In this document: positions 25,360 to 39,322 of the stretch, one piece after another
How positions within the stretch are numbered: position 1 is the stretch's first letter
How the letters are laid out: each line of letters starts with the position of its first letter
Origin: Brachypodium distachyon
Lineage: Eukaryota; Streptophyta; Magnoliopsida; Poales; Poaceae
Length of the DNA stretch: 64,000 bases
NCBI RefSeq assembly: GCF_000005505.3
Contig: NC_016133.3
Location: 14,756,001 to 14,820,000 of the forward strand
Direction of reading: 5' to 3'
Program-made: the position numbers and the translations under genes
Notes under the pieces: model-generated
The model's input: only the letters and a program-made list of their open reading frames with translations
The model's database searches: none
What the model was told of the DNA's origin: nothing

Positions 25360-25493
25360 ATTCCTCTGATACTAAATTTTTTAATTCAAATTTGTCTAAA
25401 TATGGATGTATCTATTCGTAAAAAACGTTTGAATACATGTAATATTTTGTTAGGATCTTGAAGGGACTATTTTATTTTATTAGACGGAGGAAG
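25360..25493. mobile_element. Degenerate Stowaway MITE
   Basis: Left 'ttcctctgatactaaatttt' and right 'agacggaggaagta' with the same core as 23566-23678. An AT-rich segment is inserted near the right end. Confidence 0.6.
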
Positions 25494-25738
25494 TAAAATA
25501 TTCGGGCTCGAAGACTCATCCTCTGATTCCAAATGCAATTTTTCCCCCGAGTAGTGTCATGTGCAACCGTGCAAAAGAGGACAGTGCTACGACACGTGAG
25601 GAGTAGAAACAAATTAACGATGAGCACATCATTCAGCTTAGCTCACACTGCTCACTAGCTACACGCTGACATACCCTCCTCCAGAGACCTTCTTGTTCCT
25701 CCTATTCGCATCCCCATGAACGCATATTACCAAGAACA

Positions 25739-25746
25739 GTATATAA
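25739..25746 (+). promoter_or_regulatory. TATA box of the WAT1-like gene
   Basis: TATATAAG lies 112-119 bp before the ATG at 25858, followed by a C/A-rich leader. This is a plausible TATA position for a start near 25770. Confidence 0.55.
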
Positions 25747-25857
25747 GCCCCACAGTCCCCTGTACGTCTGCACACACATATACACAAACAGCTACAGTAC
25801 CTTCTTCCCTTAGCTGAATTATCATCTGAACTTCGACGATCACCGTCGCCGGAGACG

Positions 25858-27853
25858 ATGACGAAGCTAGGAGGCGGCGGCGATGTGAAGTCATCGTGGT
25901 CGAGCGGCGATGTGGCGACGGCGTGCGGGCTGCTGGCGGTGCAGTTCATGTTCGGGGTGTACATGATGTTCCTGGACGGGCTGCTGGCCGCCGGCGTGCC
26001 GTCGCTCTTCATCATCGTCGTCGCCTGCGCCGCCTCCTCCGCCGTCGTGCTCCCTTTCGCCGTCGCGCTCGAGAGGAACAACTGGCCCAAGCAATGGATC
26101 CCCGTGCTGATCCTCCAGCTCCTCATCATCTCCCTCGGAGGGTCAGATCATAAAATAAAATAAACCAATAAGCTCCTCATAATCTCCCTCGGATTGCTAT
26201 TTGCTACATAGTCTTTCATTTAGTATTTATTTACACCAGATAGTCTGCTCTTCATGGTTTATTTTGCCAAATTTAATATTTCTAAAAGGTCTCCAGTTTT
26301 TAACTTCTTGAGTGCATATGTAGTAGTAGTAGTAGTATTGTTACTGTGTTCTGAAGTTATCTGTAATCCTTTTTAATTAGCCAAATGAGATCAATGATTC
26401 AGAGTATTTATGCATCGCATAACCAGTTACTCTGACTAAATTTCTCCAAAATTCAGTTGATGGGTTAAATTTGGTGATTGTTGACAGTTCATTAGTTACA
26501 GTGACAAAGGTTTAGATACCGAATGCTTTCAAGCAATTCACTGAACAATTTTTTTCCTGCTCTTGCTTAGGGTGTCCCTGTACCAAGTGTTTATGATGCT
26601 CGGTGTCGAGCGGACCTCGCCGGCAATTGCATCCGCCATGCCCAATCTTGGCCCCGGCTTCATCTTCGTTATCTCCGCCTGCCTCGGGTACTAATTAAAC
26701 CAAATATCAACCGAACAGAGCCACGTTGTTAACTTTCAGACTGAAAAATTACTGAACTTTCATTTGGTACTACTGTTCATATTCAGGTTTGAGAGGTTTG
26801 AGTGGAGGTGCAAGTACACTAGAGCAAAGATCCTGGGCACATTGGTGTGCCTCAGTGGAGCAATGTGTGTGAGCTTCCTAAAGAATCCCACTCCCGGCAC
26901 ACCGCCGAAGTCCGTTTCCGGGCCAGGGGATGACGAAGAGCTCTCCGGTGTAAGCATCGACAGAGGTTGGGTCCTTGGCTGCCTATACCTGCTCACCGGA
27001 GTCACCATCTTCGCCTGCAACACCGTCCTGCAGGTACAAACTCCTCACACACAGATAAAACACTTTTGACTTGTCTGTAATTCTGTTTGAATAGCTGGTA
27101 CGTCTGATCTGTGGACTGAATCTGATTCTTTTGTGGAAAGGATTTAACTGAATTCGGATGTGAAAGTGCAGACTGCAGCCCTGAAGAGATTCCCTGCGCC
27201 GCTGTCGATCTGCGTGATCACCGCCATGATGGGGTCGATCTTCAGCGCTATCATCCAGGTCATCATGGAGGGAAACCTCAGCGCGGGCACTGCGAAGAAC
27301 GTCCCCAGAATCATCGGTGAAATTGTGCTTGTGGTACATTTATATACTATACTACAGCATCTCATGAATTCAGTATATGATACCTGCATTGGTCCGAGAC
27401 TGAAAACCGCTGTCGATGCTTCTGTAGGGAGGTGTGGTGGTCGGCCTGTGCACAACGTTCCAGGTGTCGAGCATTGGACGCAAGGGCCCCGTCCTCGTGT
27501 CGATGTTCAGCCCGTTCCAGACCGTCTTCTCGGCGTTCATCTCCTTCGTTCTTTTTGGTCAGTGGATCGGCATAGGATGGTAGGTCTTATTACCAGACAT
27601 TCCAGGCACCTAACTTTCAAAAAAATGTCATTGCAGGTCTTACATTTTTTAACTGAATAAAAGTGTAGATTGGGCATTATTGGCATCTGACATGTTCACA
27701 CCAAATCCTTGTTGCAGCCTTGTGGGAATTGTGCTCATGTTCGCTGGCCTTTACGTGGTGCTATGGGCGAAGAACAGGGAGGACAAGATGTTCGCCGAGC
27801 TCATGGCACCGTGTGATGAAGGTGAATGTGATATCGAGAGGCCACTCTTGTAG
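25858..27853 (+). CDS. WAT1-related protein (EamA/UMAMIT transporter)
   Basis: Six exons: 25858-26141, 26571-26687, 26787-27033, 27172-27333, 27428-27579, 27718-27853; 365 residues with consistent phases. The protein has about ten hydrophobic segments arranged as two EamA halves. The first half includes FGVYMMFLDGLL, LYQVFMMLGVERTSPAIASA and MPNLGPGFIFVISACLGFER. The second includes CLYLLTGVTIFACNTVLQ and RKGPVLVSMFSPFQTVFSAF. The TSP-to-MPN and GPV-to-SPF stretches are the usual WAT1/nodulin-21-like signatures. The family contains the vacuolar auxin transporter WAT1 and the amino-acid exporters UMAMIT. Substrate and membrane cannot be told from sequence. The tail is acidic and ends ERPLL, a dileucine-like end that could direct it to the tonoplast (inference). 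Confidence 0.9.
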
Positions 27854-28208
27854 TGATGAATCATCAAATTCACTTGCTTGTAGTACTGAAGGGAAAATGT
27901 TAGTGCTAAAGGTTACAACCAAGTACTGATCATGTTTACTCCCTCTTTTTGCTGGTATGTGGTTTGTATTTTGAAATGTACTAAAGCCTCCAGTTTTTGC
28001 TTTTGTCGGAATTGCTACAGTTGAAGTTTTTTGCAGCTGCTGTACAAGTTTGATCCTGATGGACTTGTGACCTTTCTGTAAATATTATTTCCCCATACTG
28101 CGCACTCGTGCATAGAACCGTAGAATTAGATGATTGTACGACTAAATTTCGGTTTTGAACTATCTTGAGAATTACGGAAACAGCAGCTCTTTGAATTAAC
28201 ATTTGTTG

Positions 28209-29480
28209 GGGATCTAAAAGCCAGGTCAAATCTAGGAACCAGAAAGAACTGAACCAATATTTTTTGAAAGTCCCCAGCAACCAAACTCCCCCGCGTCGCC
28301 CGCCTCTGGCGACACGGGGGAAACCCTAGCCGCCGGCCTTTGCTTCCCTCCCCTCCCTTCCTCCCCCACCTCGCCGCCGCCGGAGGGGTTGCCGGCGAAG
28401 CCAGGCAAGCCCATGGATCGCGGCGGCGGGGCTGTTTCCCCCCCCTTTCCGCCTGGTTCTGCGTCGGGGGCGCGAGGCGGCCGGCCGGCTGCGGTGGAGC
28501 TTGGAGCGGCGGCAGGCGCGCGTGGCGGGCGGGTCCGCGGGCCGGCGCGCTTCTAGGCGGTGTGGCGCGTAGCGGGTGGGCGCAGCATGGAGACGCCGAA
28601 TCCGGCAACGGAGGTGCCGGATCCGGGTATGGTGGCGCCAGATCCGGTGGGATCTTGGCGCGCCACCGCCGTCCGCGGTGTGGCGGGCCCTTCTGGGCCT
28701 GCGGGCCTCGGTGGGTGGCAGTACGCTGCTGCTAGGTCGCTAAGGCGAGGAGGCCACCGGCGGTGCGGTTTTGGCCGCCGTCGGTGGTGTTGCGGGCCCG
28801 TTTGGGGCCTGGCGGGCCACGGCCATGCCGCCCTTTTTCTGCTGAGCCTAGATCAGGGGTGGGGGTGGCCAGATCCGGTGCGTGGGGCGGTTGCGGTGCC
28901 TTGGCCGGTGCCCGTGGTGGTATTGGCGCGTGGCTTTCGGCGAACTTCACCGGAGCTCGCAATGTTACGGTGGCCCCTGGTTCGGGCCTCTATCCGCTCC
29001 TTGCCGTGGTGGGTTTGGCGGCTGCGGGTGAAAACTCTGCATCGACGTTGTCGGTGCAAGCGACGGTGGCGTCCGTGGACGTCATTTTCCTTCTTGAAGG
29101 CGTTGTGCAGCTCCACCACATCCCAATCTTCGCAAGCGAGGTGTCCCCGAGCGAAAGCTCTGACTCGGTGGCCGGGTCGGGTAACGGTAACGGACAACCT
29201 CTTTTGTCTCCAGTCGTCGAAGAAGCCCCGCTCTGCCTACTTTCTCTGGCGCAAGGAGCCGTTCCCTGTTCGGCGTCGTTGGAGCGGAGGAGGTCTTCGT
29301 CTTTACGGTGACGGCTTGTTTATTCGGTTCTTGTATATGCACTTTGTCAGTGTGTTTCGCACGGCTTTCCTTGAATAAGCCGTGCATTTGTATCGGTTTT
29401 CAGGTTCGGTTTCCCTCATAAACAGGTCCAATTCTATTCTTCTAATCAAATCGGGATCGACCGTTGCGTCCTAAAAAAAA
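28209..29480 (+). mobile_element. Non-LTR retroposon with A-tail and target-site duplication
   Basis: The segment is GC-rich and unlike its AT-rich flanks. It ends with 'gttgcgtcctaaaaaaaa'. The 13 bp TTAACATTtGTTG (28196-28208) and TTAACATTaGTTG (29481-29493) flank it with one mismatch, as target-primed reverse transcription would leave. The start contains 'aaaccctagccgccgg', typical of 5' ends of grass retroposons or processed mRNAs. No reverse transcriptase is encoded, so it is non-autonomous or a retrocopy. A diverged inverted partial copy lies at about 33825-34613. Confidence 0.7.
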
Positions 29481-29493
29481 TTAACATTAGTTG

Positions 29494-31139
29494 AAGAGTT
29501 CCCACAAAAACTTCACCGCGGCTTCTCGAAGTCGAATCAAAGCGCCAGAAACTCCCGAACCAAATCAGAAATACGACCACTTCACTTCACGGCTCGAAAG
29601 ACCATATTTCGCAACGAAAGTTCCCCAACACTCACAAGGTTCTAAAGCAATACCTGGAGCGATTGAAAGCTAATCGTGAAATGCTAGCTACAATGGAATT
29701 CCCATGAAGCAACCGGTGTGAAGCTGTCACAAGAAACTCTCAGCAGTTTGACCTTGATAAAATGGCGGTTGTCACCTAGAGTTCCCCAAACACTTCACCC
29801 TTCAGCCTGTGAGCTAGTATAGGAAAGCCGACCTGCTGAAGTGTTTGGAGGGAACCCCAGGAAACAACCAACCGTTCGTCCAGGAGCTCACCTGCTTCTG
29901 ATATTTTCATGGCTGGCGGAGCGAAGAGGTAGCTCGTGTATTTATAAGCTGGACTAGAATCGTTTTGTTCCATGTTCTTCCTAACCCTCTGGTACAGAGC
30001 AAGGAAAATTGCTGGATGAACCTGGCCGTCATTCCGGCTTAGTTGGGGATGGAGCCGAATGGAATCTGAGCGGCCCAAACTTCGAAGCAGACCCGGGAGA
30101 AAAAGAGTAATTTCACTTTTCACATTTAATTTTTTTTTGTCTCTTCTTAGATTCAGTTGTTTGAACTATATTATAGTTGAGGTTATTTCATAATCTGCGG
30201 TAAGAAAATACACACAAAAAATAAACAAAAGTTGATTAGTCAAACGAAAAAATAGACAAAAACTCGTTGAAAAAACTGAATTATCATAATCCAGCTAAAT
30301 GCCAAACTCAGCCTTAATGTCAGGTTTTACGTCATTTCAACTTTTGTCCAGGTGTTGCCGTCTAAACCCACATTCGTGAGACCTCTGGCAATATATAGGG
30401 CAATTTCTAGTCTAGTACCTAAATATGAGATTCAATCAGAAATTTCTTTACGGTATTTGTTAACGGTAACTTTGCTACAGAATCACAATCATAGGAAATT
30501 AGTTTCAGCTATGAATCCACCACATTTGCAGAGGGAGTAGATTGGTGCTTCTAATCTCCTTCAGGAATTTAACTTCTGGTCAAACAAAAAACATGTCCAG
30601 GTTCAAGGTAATATACGGAGTATATGATTGTATGACGTGACAGTGACTTAGAATCACAAGAAATTCCTTCTGGAGGTGATTTTATCACTACTCCCTCCGT
30701 TCTAAATTCAGGACTCCCTCCGTTCCAAATTCCTGAATTTAGATAGTCAAGATGCGCCTCACATTTTGCCGCAGGAGAGTATCAACATTCTAATGCTCCT
30801 TCTGGAATTTGACTACCGGTGAAAGAATGGAGAAATAGTCTATATTCAAGGTGTAGTGAGTGTAAATCCCTCGATAGAGCTTTTTGGCCAACAGATCAGC
30901 TCCTGGGAGCGAGCTGAGCAATCCAGAAAATATAGATCATTCGCATGAAGGGAAAAAGCACCGCAACAGATGGGAATTCCAATAGCTTTTGATCATCAAG
31001 GTCAAGCATCCATAGAGAACTAGCACGCAAAATCTAGAGAATCGCATCAACATCACATACTGAACCAGGATTCCCTAAATCCAGAGAGAAAATTTCTTGA
31101 ATGCTTAAACAAATTCGGAAGAAACTCAGAAGGTATTGT
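29494..31139. other. Intergenic DNA; a possible small inverted repeat, no gene
   Basis: At 29781-29870 'ttccccaaacacttca' faces 'tgaagtgtttggaggg', an inverted pair that could be a MITE end or a hairpin. Partial Stowaway left ends occur at about 30691 and 30713, next to each other. A 115-codon open frame at 29776-30123 (-) has no recognisable domain. The stretch 30950-31139 includes the RPL34 copy 1 3'UTR, which resembles the 3' flank of copy 2. Confidence 0.45.
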
Positions 31140-33532
<2,393 letters not shown>

Positions 33533-33642
33533 CTCGCCGACGTCGTGCTCCGGGAGTCCTCTCGCCCCGTGCGATCTCTCTCTCTCTCTTACTGTGGCGA
33601 GGCGGCGGCAAAGGGAAGCGAGGGTTCGGGAGAGGGGAGAGC

Positions 33643-33654
33643 TTTTATATATGG
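33643..33654 (-). promoter_or_regulatory. TATA box of RPL34 copy 1
   Basis: CATATATAAAAG on the minus strand, about 110 bp before the start codon. Confidence 0.6.
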
Positions 33655-33824
33655 TAGGTGGGGATTCGAGTAACCTAGATCCGACGGCTTTAATCGATTG
33701 ATCTGACGGCTCGAGTTCGCATTCGTGAACTCGGTATGTTAGGCTGTGACAGCCTAGAATCGCAATAGCTCGCAATCGTGTCGTCGTGTACACAGGTGCC
33801 AGATCAACTAGTAACTCCTTCTTT

Positions 33825-34613
33825 TCTAAAATTTAGGACGCAACCGTAGTTTCACATGGTTCGATTAGAAAAAAAAGTTTGACCGTTTATAAGAAAAACC
33901 GGGCCGAAAAATCGATACAATGCACGGATTATTCAAAAAAAGTCATGTGAAAACGCCTAACAAAGTGCATACACATGACAAAATTGAATAAACAAGCCGC
34001 TACCGCGAAGACGAACCCCACCCGGAACCAACGACGCCGAACAGAGAACAGCTCCTATCGCCAGGAGAAGGTAGGCAGAATTGGGTTTCTTCGACGACCG
34101 GAGCCAAGAAGGTTGCCCCGACAGGAACGGCTCGTGCATCGGCAAGCCCACGTAGCACAGAGTCGCCATCCCTGGCCAAATCCCCAGCCAGGCTCACCGC
34201 AACAAGCAAAACTTCGCCACCAGACAAGGGCTCCAAAGGCAACTCCTCCAAGAAGGGCACGACGTCCGAAGACGCCGCCGTTACCCAACGCATTTGAGCT
34301 TTCGCTCTGAGGCACGTCGTCCGCAAATGGTGGGATGTAGTAGGACTGCACGACGACGCCTTCAAGAAGGAAGCAACGTCCAAGGACGCCGTCATCGCCG
34401 GCACCAAAGATGGTACAGGGTTTTCACCCGCATCCCCACGCACCCAGCACGGACAAGAGCAGCAGCTTTGCAGCGAACCTGAGGACTGAATAGGGGCCAC
34501 CGAGCCACCGTGCGCACCGACGTAGGACCGTCGGCGCCACACGGCCCAAATAGCCACCGGCTAGGGCGGTTGCGCACCGGATCTGGCGCCCAAAGACCCG
34601 GATCAGACACCCA
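33825..34613 (-). mobile_element. Second, 5'-truncated copy of the 28.2-kb retroposon
   Basis: Read on the minus strand, it follows the same order as 28600-29475. It has 'gcgggtgaaaac', 'gagcgaaagctc', 'tccggtcgtcgaagaa', 'ctgttc(t/g)gcgtcgttgg', 'cggcttgtttattc' and the end 'gttgcgtcctaaa'. The 5' part is missing and no target duplication was found. It lies just upstream of RPL34 copy 1. Confidence 0.65.
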
Positions 34614-36237
34614 AGAGGAAATAAGTTAATTTCACAAGTAGTGATAACCATCTCTGACACATATGGCGTAATTCATCATCAGATCTAAAAATGCATAATC
34701 TATAAAGGAACAGGTTTTGGGAGGAAATGTACGTTAGGGATTCAGCAATTACTAGAAAAATATTAAGAGCACGGATAACATATTTCAATGGCAAAAGCGG
34801 TAACATACTTCAATGGCAAAAGTATAAGAGCCATAATCTATAAAGAAAGCAATTCCACTGGGTTCTTTGTCTTTTGAATTTCTCCGCATATCATTTTTGG
34901 ATCAACTAGGCCACGCTGGACAGAAGAAAAAAAAACTGGAGTGCCAAATTAATGAAGTCCGATTGAGAGTGTAAAATCTAATAAATTATCCCTGCTAAGT
35001 TATTTTGACTGAGAAACATGTATGCTGTCGAGATTTGATAAAAAGACGTGCATCAGAAAAAATAAGCATAGGCAAATAATTTAAAATGATAAAAAGTTAC
35101 ATCCAATTTTTTTTATGTATATAGTCCAATAGTGATGGTGACCAATATTACAAAACATTACAGTTACCTCTATTCCAATACAATACTACATCCAGTAGAT
35201 ACATAGTTACATCTAATATAATTTATAGTCACATCTAATGTTAACTAGCTAGGTATGCGCGCTTCGCCGTGCCGTTAAAAACAATGAAGCCATTAGACGA
35301 TAATTCTTTCTGCGCGCAAGCCAATATAGCGACAAAAAGAAAATGAAGCCAACCATACCTCGAAGCTAAGCACCCAACAATAGCGACGAACAAACCATCC
35401 CCATACATCGTCTGAAGGAAGAATACATGCATAGAAAAAAATAATACTAAGTGTAGTTACACCTACAAATTATTAGAAGAAATGACATTCAAATATCACA
35501 CAAGAGGTCGCAGGTTCAAAGCAACTATAACCCATGGTTATAACAGTACATCAACTTCTCAAGGGTAACTTGAAAAATTGTGTCTCAAAGCTCTGTTTTA
35601 ATGCTACAGCAGAGTGCAAGTTTCCTTCTTTGCTTGGAACAGAAATAAATAGTGGAAGGTACAAACTAAAGCTACAGACAGCTCAAGGAGAAGGTAAGTG
35701 CAGAGTGTAGCGGAAAAAGTCGTATTTTGCTGCTCTCAAGGAGAAGGTAAGTGCAGACGGTACTTGAACATCTCGGTGATTTGCCCTTTTCTACTTCTAA
35801 CTATATTTTTTATTTTCTGAACCCAAAAAAGCTACGTGAAAGGACACGTATGCCCTTGTGGCAATCTTGCAATTTCTCTTGCCTCTTCTTTCAACCTGGC
35901 TTGATCCAACCAAGCCTCAATCAAATCGATTGGCTCGCCTGTTCGTCCAGGAGGGAGCAGTGTTTCATCCTGGAGCAGAGGAGGGGTGGGAGCAACGCGG
36001 CGGCCGGTCGGTGCCTCTTCTCCGGACACCATGGGCAGCAATTCCGGCCACCGGATAACCAATTCCTCTCTTACCCCCTATTCGGTCCTTATTGGCTGTT
36101 TTTCGAGCTGCAGAAACCATAACCAGATTCGGGAGCTTCAGAAAAGTTGCAATAGCTTCAACAACCTCTACCCGGGGGCTTCAACACTTTAATCAGAGAA
36201 ATGAAGAACCTCCGTGCAGATGATCTATCCGACACAA
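34614..36237. other. AT-rich DNA with a lone Helitron-like 3' end
   Basis: No gene seen. The minus strand from about 35290 reads 'aacggcacggcgaagcgcgc' and then TACCTAGCTAGT, which resembles grass Helitron 3' ends finishing in CTAG before a host T (35245). The partner 5' end was not found in this stretch. Repeated 'acttcaatggcaaaag' units lie near 34780-34820. Confidence 0.4.
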
Positions 36238-38813
36238 TCTATACCTGTCAAAAAAATACGAACCGTTCCTTTCACCACGCGGTTTCGTCGTTCATCAAAC
36301 CGCGGGCAATCCCGATCCAACACACCGTGGCGCGCCTCTCGCCCTTCTAACACGCACCTAAAACCTCTTCCAGGTGCCGCGGCGGCGAGATACGGACCGT
36401 GGCGGAGGCACCGTACCTCCCACGCCGCCGCATCCCCGTCCCTCCCGTGCCACCGCCGGCTCCTCATTCACCGCTACCACCATGACTCCTCCTCAGATAT
36501 GGTTTGTGGTTGGACTTGGGCTGGAGGCGCTGGGCTTAGGGCCGCGATTGGGATCTCAGAGCTTGGGGTGTTGGAAATATGCCCTAGAGGCAATAATAAA
36601 TATGTTATTATCATATTTCCTTGTTCTTGATAAATGTTGATTATCCATACTATTGTATTAACAGGAAACTAAATACATGTGTGGATAAATAAACAAATAC
36701 CGTGTCCCTAATACGCCTCTACTAGATTAGCTCGTTGATTAAAAGATGGTTAAGGTTTCATAACCATAGATATGTGTTGTCATTTAATAACGAGGTCATA
36801 TCATTAGGAGAATGATGTGATGCACAGACCCAAACCTAACCATAACTTTTGATCATGTCACTTAAGTTTGAATTGCTTATGCTTTTATTATGTCAAGTAT
36901 CATTTCCTTAGACCATGAGATCATGTCACTCCCTAGTACCAGAAGAATACTTTGTGGACATCAACCGTCATCTCGTAACTGGGTGATCATAAAGGTATTC
37001 TTCAGATATCTCGGAAGGTGCTTGTGGGGTTGTATGGATCAAGACTGGGATTTGTCACTCCATGTGACGGAGAGATATCTCTGGGCCCTCTCGGTAATAT
37101 AACATCCTAATGAGCTTGCAAGCATATGACTAATGTGTTTAGTCACAGGATATTATATTGCAGTACGAGTAAAGAGAACTTGCCAGTAACGAGATTGAAC
37201 TAGGTATGGTGATACCGACGATCAAATCTCGGGCAAGTAATATATCGCGAGACAAAGGGAATTGAATACCGGATTAATTGAATCCTCGACATCGTGGTTC
37301 AACCGATGAGATTTTCGTGGAATATGTGGGAACCATTATGGACATCCAGGTCCCGCTATTGGTTATTGATCGGATAGGTGTCTTGGTCATGTCCACATGT
37401 TATCGAACCCGTAGGGTCACACAGTTAATGTCGCTAGGGTTCGATGAGATAATAGATGGTGAAATCGAATATTGATTCGGAGTCTCGGATGGGATCCAAG
37501 ACATCACGAGGAGCTTCGGAATGGTCCGGAGATAAAGAATTATATATGGGAAAGCTGTTTCAGGGTTTCGGAAAAGTTTGGGATATTTTCCGGTATCGAC
37601 CGGAAATGTTCTAAAAGGTTCTGGAATGTTCCAGAATATTCCTGAGAATTTAATTGGGCTTTATAGTAATTAATTGGAGCAATCTAATTACTTATCCCCT
37701 AATGGGCCTAGGGGGCAAAGGGAAGGAACAACTCCACCGTACGGTGGAGAACCGTACGTGGGGGAGTTCATGGGGAGGCAGTCCTCCCGGGACTCCTTTC
37801 CCTCCCCTGGCCAGCGCTAGCTCTTTCTTGAGGGAGGGGCAAACCCTGGTCACCACCTCCTATATAAATAGAGGTGAGGGGCAGGGGGAGAGGACACACC
37901 AAGCCCTCAGCTGGATCTCTTTCCCCTGAGCCCCTCTCCTCCTCCTCTCTCGTGCGCAGTAAAGCCCTGCCCGCGGAGCTCTCCACCATAGCCAGCACCA
38001 CGCCGTCGTGCTTCTGGAATCTCATCGACCTCTTCCCCTCGCTTGCTGGATCAAGAAGGAGGAGACAACGTGAAGCTAAACGTGTGGATACCAAGGAGGT
38101 GCCGTCGGTTCTGCACTGAGATTGATCTCATCGAAAGTTCCAGTATGCCAACAATGATCCCGTGATTGTAACGCTTTGTGGTCTACGAGGATATGATGAT
38201 CATAATCCCTCTCGTTACTTACATCTAGTAGATATGTTATTGGGTTTCTTACGCACATCTCGTAGGAAATTTTTTGTTTTCCATGCAACGAACCCATCAT
38301 GGGGTTAACACGATGCAGAGAGAGAATGAGGAGGAGAGTAGAGCAAGGGTGCGGCACGGAGAGATTAAAGGTACGAAAGTTACGATTGAAAACCTGAATC
38401 GATCCATGAGGTGATGAGAATGAATTTGGCGGTTTCGATTTTGAAAGAAATGGTCAGGAGCGAGAGAATCGAAGGACAATTCGAGGCGGTGGCGTGCACT
38501 TGAACTGCAGGCGCGTCCGCGTGTTCTTCTGTGTCTCTCGACCGAAGAAGACGATGCGTGGTGGCTGGGATGGGCTGGAACTAGAGGAGGGGGATAGAAG
38601 CTGGACTGGATGGGTGTTGGCCCAAAGCAATGAAATTGTTTTCCTTCTAATTAAAAAAATAAAGCAAATTCAAAATCAAATGCACCCAGAAAATAAACAA
38701 AAAAATGACAAAGACTGAATATTTTGAGCCAATAAAGTATTCTCATAGCTAAATTCAAAATCTTTTTCAAATATTTGGAGCGGACCGTGGCAGCGCACGG
38801 GTATTTCGGCTAG
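36238..38813 (+). mobile_element. Helitron, interrupted by a solo LTR
   Basis: The 5' end TCTATACCTGTC follows a host A (36237). The 3' end is the hairpin CCGTG-GCAGCG-CACGG (38786-38801), then 11 bp ending in CTAG (38810-38813) before a host T. Insertion between A and T without duplication, with TC and CTAG ends, defines Helitrons. Removing the 1731-bp LTR and one 5-bp duplication leaves about 840 bp, which is GC-rich and non-autonomous (no Rep/helicase). Confidence 0.75.
36569..38299 (+). mobile_element. Solo LTR, Copia (Angela/BARE type)
   Basis: Starts TGTTGGAAATATGCCCTAGA, the familiar start of Angela/WIS/BARE LTRs, and runs through 'gaatcctcgacatcgtggtt', a TATA-bearing segment 'ctcctatataaatagaggtg', and 'gctggatcaagaaggagg'. 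It ends in CA at 38299. TGGGG at 36564-36568 and 38300-38304 is an exact 5-bp target duplication. With no internal region it is a solo LTR, the product of LTR-LTR recombination. Confidence 0.93.
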
Positions 38814-39121
38814 TAAGGGATAAAATCATGATGTTTGTTCCTCGCAAAAAAAATCATGATGTTTGATGATAGGAGGAGAAGGGCCGGGGAAAAGCTTCAA
38901 GGGTACTGCCAGCTACCATTACAGAAATTAACAAGAAGTGTAGGCTGAATCCTATTTTTTGTGTGATGCCTTGTGATAACTTCTGAGATATGAACTCAGA
39001 ATCATCCATTTTATTTTGGAGATATGGACTGAAAATCACCTACGTAATCTCTGAATCCTATTTTATGTCATCTGAATCCAGCATCCTTCAAATTATATGA
39101 AGTGTATATAGATGAGGTGTA

Positions 39122-39288
39122 CATATGCCGTCAAAATCAGAGACGAGGTCGATATGTGCTGTCAAAATCAGAGATGAAATGCATATTGTGATGTCAAAAA
39201 CAGAGATGACGTGCATATGTGCTGTCAAAATCAATCACGAGGTGCATATGTGTGATGTCAAAATCAACCATGAACTGCATATATGCTG
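39122..39288. repeat. Minisatellite, period 31-33 bp, about five copies
   Basis: Units of the form 'catatgtgctgtcaaaatca' plus 'gagatgacgtg', each varying by a few bases. The array ends about 35 bp before a Helitron 3' end. Confidence 0.8.
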
Positions 39289-39322
39289 TGAGCATATATA
39301 TCAAGCACTAATTGTATATATA

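Larger units (their letters stand above)
23034..25857. other. Intergenic DNA with several MITEs
   Basis: Holds Stowaway elements or fragments at 23566-23678, about 24093, about 24750 and 25360-25493, and a PIF/Harbinger-type MITE at 24280-24627. The segment 24960-25260 is GC-rich without a recognisable gene. The last 120 bp before 25857 contain the WAT1-like promoter and 5'UTR. Confidence 0.5.

Noticed and set aside
28560..29378. 272-codon open frame in the GC-rich retroposon
   Set aside because: Trp/Arg-rich product of GC-rich DNA, no domain; other frames are equally open; the partial copy at 33.8-34.6 kb does not conserve it.
29776..30123. 115-codon frame on the minus strand
   Set aside because: Readable protein-like composition but no family, no introns and no conserved copy in the window; left as intergenic.
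30691..30740. Complete Stowaway element
   Set aside because: Only two adjacent left ends, no inverted partner.
35512..35530. tRNA-like 'ggttcaaa'
   Set aside because: No acceptor, D or anticodon arms nearby.
39122..39288. CRISPR-like spaced repeats
   Set aside because: Units are directly contiguous and vary along their length; an ordinary minisatellite in a plant genome.
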